Positions 5,707 through 12,777 of a stretch of DNA of 12,777 nt are shown piece after piece. Position 1 is the stretch's first letter. Each line of letters starts with the position of its first letter. Source of the stretch: an uncultured Mycoplasmatota bacterium (GTDB taxonomy: Bacteria; Bacillota_I; Bacilli_A; RF39; UBA660); contig CAMMKE010000034.1 of the NCBI GenBank assembly GCA_946497375.1, positions 1-12,777 of the forward strand, written 5' to 3'. Under the pieces are notes generated by a model that made no database searches, was not told where the DNA came from, and saw only the letters and a program-made list of their open reading frames with translations. The position numbers were made by a program, and so were the translations under genes.

Positions 5707-8700
5707 ATAAATTCGTCTTCAAGTTTTTCTAATGGTTCTTCATCAGCGAACTCATCTTCTAAGCTATACTCTACATCACGGTATTTTTTAAGACCAGTTC
5801 CAGCAGGTATTAATTTACCTATTAGAACGTTTTCTTTTAATCCTTCAAGATGGTCTGCTTTACCATGAATTGCGGCATCTGTTAAGATTCTTGTTGTCTC
5901 TTGGAATGATGCTGCTGATAAGAATGAATCTGTTTCAAGTGAAGCTTTAGTAATACCAAGTAATACTGGACGACCTGTAGCAGGACGTTTACCACTGATT
6001 ATTACTTCTTTATTACCTTCAGTAAATTCTCTAAAGTTAACAAGAGAACCAGGTAAGAACTTAGTATCTCCACCTTCAACGATTCTAATCTTAGATATCA
6101 TACGACGAGCGATAATTTCAATATGTTTATCGGCGATATCAACACCTTGAGAACGATAAGTATTTTGTACTTCTTTTAAGATGTATTCTTGAGTTGTAAT
6201 TGGATCTGTTACATCTAGTAATTCTTTTGGTGAGATAGCTCCTTCTGTTAATTTATCTCCACAAGATACTGTATCACCTTTTTCTACACAAAGTTTAGCA
6301 CCATAGTTAGTTGTATGTTCTTTAGTTTCAACTTTGTTTGTAATACTGATTTTATATTTACCGTGATCTTCAGCAATTTTTGTAACTTTACCATCAATTT
6401 CAGCGATAGTTGCTTTACCTTTAGGGTTACGTGCTTCGAATAACTCTTGAACACGTGGAAGACCTTGAGTAATATCTTCACCACCGGCAACTCCTCCTGT
6501 ATGGAAGGTACGCATTGTTAACTGAGTACCAGGTTCACCGATTGATTGAGCAGCCATAACTCCAACTGCTTCACCAATTTCAACAATGCTTCCTGTAGCA
6601 AGGTTTTTACCATAACATTTACGACAAACACCTTTTTCAGTATTACATGTTAGAATTGACCGAATTTCAACTTCTTTTATTCCTGCTGATACTATCTTAT
6701 CAGCGATAGATTCAGTAATATATTCATCTTTATCAACAATTACTTCTTTAGTTTCAGGATTAATTACTTTCTTACTAGCAAAACGTCCTACGATACGGTC
6801 ATATAAGCTTTCAATAACAGCACCTGTTTTTTCATTAACAAAGTCACGAACAACTAGTCCTTGTTCTGTACCACAATCTTCTTCTTTAACGATGATATCT
6901 TGAGATACATCAACTAAACGACGTGTTAAGTAACCAGAATCTGCTGTTTTTAAAGCTGTATCGGCACTACCTTTTCTAGCTGAGTGTGTTGATAAGAAGA
7001 ATTCTGATACGGATAGTCCTTCTTTAAAGTTTGAAGTTACTGGTATTTCAATTGGGTCTCCATTTGGTTTTTGCATTAGTCCACGCATACCTGCAACTTG
7101 GGTAAACTGAGAAATACTACCACGTGCTTTTGAGTGCATCATGATGAAGATTGGGTTATCTACTTGTTTTTCAGAGATTTCTTCAAGTTCAGCTTGAACT
7201 TTATCTTTAACTCCATACCAAGTTTCAATAACTTTCTCATGACGTTCTTCTTCTGTAATTAAACCACGAGTATATTGTTTATTGATTTTATTAACTAAAG
7301 CTTGTCCTTCATCGATATATTCTTGTTTATGTTCACTTGTTGCAACATCACTCATTGAGATTGTAATACCTGCGATTGTTGAGTAATAGAAACCTAAGTC
7401 TTTCATCTTATCAAGCATTTCTGATGTTTCTGTTGTTTTATAACGTTTAAATACTTGGTCTATTACTTTTTCTAGGGTTCCTTTAGCGAAAGGCTTAACT
7501 AGAGGCATTTTACTAATCTCTTCTTTGATATTAGCACCTTTAGGTAAGAAATACTTATTAGGAGTAATATTTTGAATATTATCATCTGTTGGTTCATTAA
7601 TATATGGGAATGAATCTGGTAAGATTTCATTGAATTTAATTTTACCAACTGTTGTAATTAAGTATTTACCTTTTTGAGATGAAGTAAATAACTTGTATTT
7701 AAATGAATCTACAGGAACGGCAATTCTTGTATGAAGAGTTATTTCACGTCTTTCATAAGCCATTAGGGCTTCGTTAGCATTTTTGAATACTCTTCCTTCA
7801 CCATCTTCTCCTGCTTTTTCCATAGTTATATAGTAGTTACCTAAAACCATGTCTTGCGCTGGAGTAACGATTGGTTTACCATCAGATGGTTTCAAGATGT
7901 TTCCTGAACCTAACATTAGCATTCTGGCTTCGGCTTGGGCTTCTTCTGATAGTGGTACATGGACAGCCATTTGGTCACCATCGAAGTCAGCATTGAAGGC
8001 AGGACAAACTAATGGATGTAGTCTTATTGCTTTACCACCAACAAGAATTGGTTCAAATGCTTGGATACCTAATCTATGTAGTGTTGGGGCACGGTTTAAT
8101 AGGACAGGATGTTCTTTAATTACATCTTCAACAAAATCCCAAACTACTGGGTCTCTATTTTCAATAAGACGTTTAGCAGCTTTGATATTATGGGCAATAT
8201 CTCTTTCTACTAGTCCATGAATAACATGTGGTTTAAATAATTCTAGAGCCATTTCTTTTGGAATACCACATTGATACATCTTAAGTGATGGTCCAACAAC
8301 GATAACTGAACGACCAGAATAGTCAACACGTTTACCTAATAGGTTTTGACGGAAACGTCCTTGTTTACCTTTTAACATGCTTGAAAGTGATTTCAAAGCA
8401 CGATTTCCAGCACCTGTTACACTTCTACCACGACGTCCATTATCAAATAGGGCATCAACTGCTTCTTGTAACATACGTTTTTCATTTTGAATAATGATAC
8501 CAGGAGCACCTAAATCTATTAGTTTCTTTAAACGATTATTACGGTTAATAACACGACGATATAAATCATTTAAATCACTTGTTGCAAAACGTCCACCATC
8601 TAGTTGAATCATTGGACGAAGTTCTGGAGGTATTACAGGAATACAGTCTAAAATCATCCATTCTGGTTTTTGATTTGAACGATAGAATGCATCTAGGACA

Positions 8701-9332
8701 TCAAGTCTTTTTAATAGTCTAGTTCTCTTTTGTCCTTGAGCAGTTTCTAGTTCTTTATTAATTACATCAATATCATGCTTTAAGTCTACTTTCTTAAGTA
8801 GCTCTTTAATCGCTTCAGCACCCATGCCTACCTTGAAACCGTTACCATATTTTTCATAATAGGCACGATATTCTTTTTCAGATAGAGTTTGTTTATTCTC
8901 TAGAGGAGCATTTCCTTTATCAATTACTACATAACTAACAAAGTATAATACTTCTTCAAGGTCTCTTGGACTCATATCAAGAACAAGTCCCATTCTTGAA
9001 GGTACTCCTTTAAAGAACCAGATATGAGAGACAGGACTAGCAAGTTCAATATGTCCCATTCTCTCACGTCTTACTTTAGATTTTGTTACTTCAACACCAC
9101 AACGGTCACAAACTATATTTTTATAACGAACTCTTTTATATTTTCCACAGGCACATTCATAATCTTTAGTTGGTCCAAAGATTTTTTCACAGAATAAGCC
9201 ATCACGTTCTGGACGAAGAGTACGATAGTTAATTGTTTCTGGTTTTTTTACTTCACCATAACTCCATTCACGAATTTTTTCAGGAGAAGCGATACCAATT
9301 CTAATAGCATCAAATTTATTTACTTCTATCAT
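5700..9332 (-). CDS. rpoC: DNA-directed RNA polymerase subunit beta'
   Basis: This is the catalytic beta' subunit of RNA polymerase, which forms half of the active-site cleft with beta. At 1210 residues it matches Firmicute beta' (about 1200) and lacks the large lineage-specific insertions of proteobacteria. The N-terminal zinc site is Cys60, Cys62, Cys75 and Cys78. The catalytic NADFDGD (447-453) supplies the three Mg-binding aspartates Asp449, Asp451 and Asp453. The bridge helix spans about 779-810 ([20 protein letters not shown] region). The second zinc site is Cys820, Cys896, Cys903 and Cys906, and the trigger loop includes [16 protein letters not shown] (932-947). The C-terminus is acidic. 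The ATG at 9332 shares a base with the rpoB stop (TAATG). The AAAGGAG ribosome binding site lies 10 nt upstream within the rpoB tail, fitting stoichiometric coupled synthesis. The TAG stop is inside the terminator stem. No frameshift or missing key residue was seen. Confidence 0.99.
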   Translation of the reverse strand: MIEVNKFDAIRIGIASPEKIREWSYGEVKKPETINYRTLRPERDGLFCEKIFGPTKDYECACGKYKRVRYKNIVCDRCGVEVTKSKVRRERMGHIELASPVSHIWFFKGVPSRMGLVLDMSPRDLEEVLYFVSYVVIDKGNAPLENKQTLSEKEYRAYYEKYGNGFKVGMGAEAIKELLKKVDLKHDIDVINKELETAQGQKRTRLLKRLDVLDAFYRSNQKPEWMILDCIPVIPPELRPMIQLDGGRFATSDLNDLYRRVINRNNRLKKLIDLGAPGIIIQNEKRMLQEAVDALFDNGRRGRSVTGAGNRALKSLSSMLKGKQGRFRQNLLGKRVDYSGRSVIVVGPSLKMYQCGIPKEMALELFKPHVIHGLVERDIAHNIKAAKRLIENRDPVVWDFVEDVIKEHPVLLNRAPTLHRLGIQAFEPILVGGKAIRLHPLVCPAFNADFDGDQMAVHVPLSEEAQAEARMLMLGSGNILKPSDGKPIVTPAQDMVLGNYYITMEKAGEDGEGRVFKNANEALMAYERREITLHTRIAVPVDSFKYKLFTSSQKGKYLITTVGKIKFNEILPDSFPYINEPTDDNIQNITPNKYFLPKGANIKEEISKMPLVKPFAKGTLEKVIDQVFKRYKTTETSEMLDKMKDLGFYYSTIAGITISMSDVATSEHKQEYIDEGQALVNKINKQYTRGLITEEERHEKVIETWYGVKDKVQAELEEISEKQVDNPIFIMMHSKARGSISQFTQVAGMRGLMQKPNGDPIEIPVTSNFKEGLSVSEFFLSTHSARKGSADTALKTADSGYLTRRLVDVSQDIIVKEEDCGTEQGLVVRDFVNEKTGAVIESLYDRIVGRFASKKVINPETKEVIVDKDEYITESIADKIVSAGIKEVEIRSILTCNTEKGVCRKCYGKNLATGSIVEIGEAVGVMAAQSIGEPGTQLTMRTFHTGGVAGGEDITQGLPRVQELFEARNPKGKATIAEIDGKVTKIAEDHGKYKISITNKVETKEHTTNYGAKLCVEKGDTVSCGDKLTEGAISPKELLDVTDPITTQEYILKEVQNTYRSQGVDIADKHIEIIARRMISKIRIVEGGDTKFLPGSLVNFREFTEGNKEVIISGKRPATGRPVLLGITKASLETDSFLSAASFQETTRILTDAAIHGKADHLEGLKENVLIGKLIPAGTGLKKYRDVEYSLEDEFADEEPLEKLEDEFME

Positions 9333-12300
9333 TATTCCTCATCTCCTTTACTTAATTCGTCTTCTACATTTATTAATTCTTCATCAGGATGTTCTTCAAG
9401 TTCTCCATCTTCTAAAGAATCATCATCTGTTTCTTCTGTTTCAGGATTTTCTTCTTTAGTCTCTTCTGTATTTATTTTAGTGATGTTTACTTCTTCATTT
9501 AAAGGTTCTTCTACCTCATCATCACTTTCTTCTATTTGTTTTAAGCCAAGGCTTTCTCCTTCTTCATTAATAATTGAGATATCAAGTCCTAAAGCTTGGA
9601 ACTCTTTCATTAATACTCTAAATGATTCTGGAACTCCTGCTCTATTAACTTCTTCTCCTTTGACTATCGCTTCATAGACTTTAACACGTCCAACGACATC
9701 ATCTGATTTAACAGTCATCATCTCTTGAAGAGTATAGGCAGCACCATAAGCATATAGAGCCCAAACTTCCATTTCTCCAAATCTTTGGCCACCAAACTGA
9801 GCTTTACCTCCAAGTGGTTGTTGTGTTACTAAGGAGTAAGGTCCTGTACTTCTAGCGTGTAGTTTATCATCTACCATGTGGTGTAGTTTAATCATGTACA
9901 TTACACCAACAGAGATACGATTATCAAATGGCTCACCAGTGCGTCCATCATATAGAACTGTTTTACCATCAGGATCCATTCCGGCTTCAGCCATAATTTC
10001 TTCAATATCATCGATATGAGCACCATCGAAGACTGGTGTTGCAATATGGACACCTAACTTCTTAGCAGCCATACCCATATGCAATTCTAGGATTTGTCCT
10101 AAGTTCATACGAGATGGAACACCTTGTGGGTTAAGCATAATATCTACAGGACGTCCATCTGGTAAGTAAGGCATATCTTCTTGAGGTAAGATTAGGGAAA
10201 TAACACCTTTGTTACCATGACGACCTGACATTTTATCTCCTACTTGAATTTTACGTTTTTGAATGATATAAACTCTTATTACTTTAGATACACCTGCTGG
10301 TAGTTCATCATTATCTTTACGAGAGTAAATCTTAATATCATGAACAATACCATCCCCTCCATGTGGTACACGAAGGGAAGTATCTCTAACTTCACGAGTC
10401 TTTTCACCGAATATGGCATGTAATAGTTTCTCTTCACTAGATAACTCAGCCATTCCTTTAGGAGTTACTTTACCAACTAAGATATCTCCTTCTTTAACTT
10501 CAGTACCAATTGTAACGATACCATTTTCATCAAGGTTCTTCTTAGCTTCTTCACTAACATTTGGAATGTCACGAGTAATTTCTTCTGGTCCTAGTTTAGT
10601 TTCACGACATTGCATCTCATAGTCTTCTAGATGTAGAGATGTATATTTATCATCTTTAACTAGGTTTTCATTAAGGATTACAGCATCCTCATAGTTATAT
10701 CCATTGTAAGTCATGAAAGCGACTACAACGTTTTTACCTAAAGCAAGTTCTCCATTATCACAACTATTACCATCAGCGATAATATCACCCATCTTAACTT
10801 TATCACCAACTCTAACAATTGGTCTTTGATGTGAACAGATACTAGAGTTTGCAAGTTCAAAGTTGGCAAGGTAATATGTATCTTTACCTTTGGCATTAGC
10901 GATAATGATTTTCTTAGCATCTACATAGTCAACGATACCATCAGCTTTAGCAATTACACATACACCTGAGTCCTTAGCAGCAACATGCTCTACACCTGTT
11001 CCAATGAATGGAGCTTCTGTTTTTAATAATGGCATGGCTTGACGTTGCATGTTAGCACCCATCAAAGCACGAGTTGCATCATCATGCTCTAGGAATGGAA
11101 TACAACTTGTTGTTACTGATACAACTTGTTGAGGTGATACATCGATGTAATCTACTTGTTCAGGTTTAGCAAGAATGTTTTCATCTCTAAATCTTGCAGC
11201 GACTGTTTTATCAATAATAACATTATCTTCATTAGTATTAACTGTTGATTGAGAGATGATATAGTCTTGTTCTTCATCTGCTGTTAAGTAAACTACTTCA
11301 TCTGTTATCTTACAGTTTTCTACTTTACGATATGGAGTCATAATAAATCCATATTCATCTATTTTAGCATAACTTGCTAATGATGTTATAAGTCCAATGT
11401 TTTGTCCTTCTGGTGACTCGATAGGACAGATTCTACCATAGTGTGAAGCATTAACGTCACGTACTTCTACACCTGCTCTATCACGAGAAAGTCCACCTGG
11501 TCCTAAAGCTGACAAACGACGTTTATTAGTAAGTTCAGCGATAGGGTTAGTTTGGTCCATGAATTGTGATAATTGAGATGAACCAAAGAACTCTTTCATA
11601 GCAGCGGTAACTGGTCTAATGTTGATTAATGTCTTAGGTGTTACTTCTTCCATTTCTTGAGTAGTCATTCTCTCACGAATAACTCTTTCCATACGAGAGA
11701 TACCAATTCTAAATTGATTTTGTAATAATTCTCCTACTTGTCTAATACGACGATTACCTAAATGGTCAATTTCATCATAATTACCTACACCATGTAAAAG
11801 GTTTAAGTAATATGATACAGCTGCATAAACATCTGATATTGTTAGACGTTTAGAATCAATAGTCCCGTCATTACCAATAACAATTAGTTTTTTCTTCTTA
11901 TCATTTGGGTCAAGAATTGTAATCTTTTGAATTTTGTTATATGTATCAAGTTCATCATTAATCTTTACTTCTTCTACACCATAACCATTTTTAAAGATTT
12001 CTCTTAAATCTTCTAATATTTCTTTAGTTACAACTGTACCTTTTGGATATTTGATCTCATCATCAATTACTATATCTTCAGCAAGGGTTTGATTTAACAA
12101 ACGGTCTACAATATTTAATTTACGATTAAATTTATAACGTCCTACTTTTGCTAAATCATATCTAAATTCATCAAAGAATCTTGTTATGATATGGTTTTTA
12201 GATGAATCTAGTGTTGCAGGTTCACCTGGTCTTAATTTTTCATAGATTTCAATTAAGGCTTCATCTAAGTTCTTAGTTGCATCTTTTGCAATAGTATTTT

Positions 12301-12777
12301 TAAGGAAGTCATCTTCACCAAATAGTTTTAAGATATCATCATCACTAGAAAGACCAAAAGCACGCAATAATGTTGTTAAGGTTACTTTTCTAGTTCTATC
12401 TATTCTTACATATAATACATCTCTAGCATCTGCTTCAAATTCTAGCCATGTACCACGTGTAGGAATAATTTGTGATGTGATTAACTCACGACCATTTTTG
12501 TCTATTTCTCTATTATAGTATACACTTGGAGAACGAACTAATTGAGATACAACAACACGTTCTGCTCCATTTATTATAAATGTACCACTATCAGTCATAA
12601 TAGGCATATCACCTAGGAAGATTTCTTGCTCTTTTACTTCACCTGTCTCACGATTAAAAAGACGCACTTCTACCTTTAGTGGTGCTGCATAAGTGGTTTC
12701 TCTATCTTTACTAGCTTTAATTGAATATCTTGGTTCTTCAAAATGATAATCACCAAACTCTAAAGATAGTGTACCTG
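9332..12777 (-). CDS. rpoB: DNA-directed RNA polymerase subunit beta, 5'-truncated by the window edge
   Basis: This is the beta subunit of RNA polymerase. The frame is open to the window edge: before a GTG at 12665-12667 it continues through residues matching family sequence ([18 protein letters not shown]). The gene therefore starts outside, with roughly 60 N-terminal codons missing by comparison with B. subtilis. The 1147 encoded residues include [23 protein letters not shown], split here into recognised blocks TDSGTF and INGAERV, then the rifampicin region [16 protein letters not shown] (codons near 11540-11600). [11 protein letters not shown] follows, with the active-site lysines, and [19 protein letters not shown] near the C-terminus. 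The position equal to E. coli His526 is Asn (codon 11525-11527). The last 66 residues form a disordered-looking tail with 33 Asp/Glu and only three Lys. The TAA stop overlaps the rpoC ATG by one base; both genes end at the terminator at 5667-5706. Confidence 0.99.
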   Translation of the reverse strand, partial: GTLSLEFGDYHFEEPRYSIKASKDRETTYAAPLKVEVRLFNRETGEVKEQEIFLGDMPIMTDSGTFIINGAERVVVSQLVRSPSVYYNREIDKNGRELITSQIIPTRGTWLEFEADARDVLYVRIDRTRKVTLTTLLRAFGLSSDDDILKLFGEDDFLKNTIAKDATKNLDEALIEIYEKLRPGEPATLDSSKNHIITRFFDEFRYDLAKVGRYKFNRKLNIVDRLLNQTLAEDIVIDDEIKYPKGTVVTKEILEDLREIFKNGYGVEEVKINDELDTYNKIQKITILDPNDKKKKLIVIGNDGTIDSKRLTISDVYAAVSYYLNLLHGVGNYDEIDHLGNRRIRQVGELLQNQFRIGISRMERVIRERMTTQEMEEVTPKTLINIRPVTAAMKEFFGSSQLSQFMDQTNPIAELTNKRRLSALGPGGLSRDRAGVEVRDVNASHYGRICPIESPEGQNIGLITSLASYAKIDEYGFIMTPYRKVENCKITDEVVYLTADEEQDYIISQSTVNTNEDNVIIDKTVAARFRDENILAKPEQVDYIDVSPQQVVSVTTSCIPFLEHDDATRALMGANMQRQAMPLLKTEAPFIGTGVEHVAAKDSGVCVIAKADGIVDYVDAKKIIIANAKGKDTYYLANFELANSSICSHQRPIVRVGDKVKMGDIIADGNSCDNGELALGKNVVVAFMTYNGYNYEDAVILNENLVKDDKYTSLHLEDYEMQCRETKLGPEEITRDIPNVSEEAKKNLDENGIVTIGTEVKEGDILVGKVTPKGMAELSSEEKLLHAIFGEKTREVRDTSLRVPHGGDGIVHDIKIYSRKDNDELPAGVSKVIRVYIIQKRKIQVGDKMSGRHGNKGVISLILPQEDMPYLPDGRPVDIMLNPQGVPSRMNLGQILELHMGMAAKKLGVHIATPVFDGAHIDDIEEIMAEAGMDPDGKTVLYDGRTGEPFDNRISVGVMYMIKLHHMVDDKLHARSTGPYSLVTQQPLGGKAQFGGQRFGEMEVWALYAYGAAYTLQEMMTVKSDDVVGRVKVYEAIVKGEEVNRAGVPESFRVLMKEFQALGLDISIINEEGESLGLKQIEESDDEVEEPLNEEVNITKINTEETKEENPETEETDDDSLEDGELEEHPDEELINVEDELSKGDEE
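9343..9349 (-). promoter_or_regulatory. Ribosome binding site of rpoC inside the rpoB tail
   Basis: AAAGGAG on the minus strand, encoding part of the Ser-Lys-Gly-Asp stretch at the end of RpoB, lies 10 nt before the rpoC ATG. With the TAATG junction it indicates translational coupling of beta and beta'. Confidence 0.8.

Noticed and set aside
6284..6490. A 68-codon minus-strand frame inside rpoC in another reading frame
   Set aside because: It is an internal out-of-frame read of rpoC, low in complexity and unsupported.
7849..8220. A 123-codon open frame on the plus strand within rpoC
   Set aside because: It lies wholly antisense to a highly conserved part of rpoC, has no plausible ribosome binding context or family resemblance, and its composition reflects the complementary codons.
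9480..9677. A Ser-rich plus-strand open frame opposite the rpoB tail
   Set aside because: The serine bias is produced by reading the opposite strand of Glu/Asp codons; there is no independent support.
10413..10622. A 69-codon plus-strand open frame within rpoB
   Set aside because: It is antisense to conserved beta-subunit sequence, with no other evidence.
12665..12667. GTG as the start of rpoB
   Set aside because: The frame continues upstream with residues matching the conserved beta N-terminal region, so this is an internal Val codon and the true start is beyond the window.

Overview
The window is a tightly packed, strongly AT-rich stretch in which all nine genes lie on the minus strand, so transcription runs from high to low coordinates. 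The best guess for the host is a low-GC Firmicute: a member of the Bacilli, possibly a Mollicutes-related or uncultured gut lineage. This rests on the Bacillus-like RpoB and RpoC sequences, the AT bias, strong AGGAGG-type Shine-Dalgarno sequences, and a glycosyltransferase resembling the diacylglycerol glucosyltransferases of Acholeplasma and Gram-positives. Tryptophan is read from TGG and long frames are uninterrupted, so the standard bacterial code fits. No gene here ends in TGA (seven end in TAA, two in TAG).

Region 1 (5667-12777) is the end of the RNA polymerase operon. It holds rpoB, which is open at the window edge and lacks about its first 60 codons, and a complete rpoC. The two overlap by one base (TAATG). 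A strong intrinsic terminator follows, and its stem contains the rpoC stop codon.

Region 2 (3788-5658) is a predicted three-gene operon behind an extended -10 promoter. It encodes a HAD-superfamily nucleotidase-like protein, a 63-residue single-pass membrane protein with an acidic tail, and gap (glyceraldehyde-3-phosphate dehydrogenase). The last two are joined by another TAATG overlap. A terminator overlaps the gap stop codon.

Region 3 (35-3757) is a predicted four-gene operon behind a good sigma-A-type promoter (TTGAAA, 17 bp, TACAAT). It encodes pgk, a GT4 glycosyltransferase probably making membrane glycolipid, tpiA, and an unrecognised 164-residue protein. It ends in an AT-rich hairpin that again contains the last stop codon.

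Regions 2 and 3 together carry three consecutive-step enzymes of lower glycolysis (Tpi, Gap, Pgk). A lipid-sugar transferase, a nucleotidase-like protein and two proteins of unknown function are interleaved with them. No mobile element, RNA gene, CRISPR array or long non-coding stretch is visible; the longest intergenic gap is about 106 bp. No clearly new system was found. The most notable points are an Asn at the RpoB position where His confers rifampicin sensitivity, a short divergent TPI, a small membrane protein translationally coupled to gap, and an unusually economical gene-boundary architecture.
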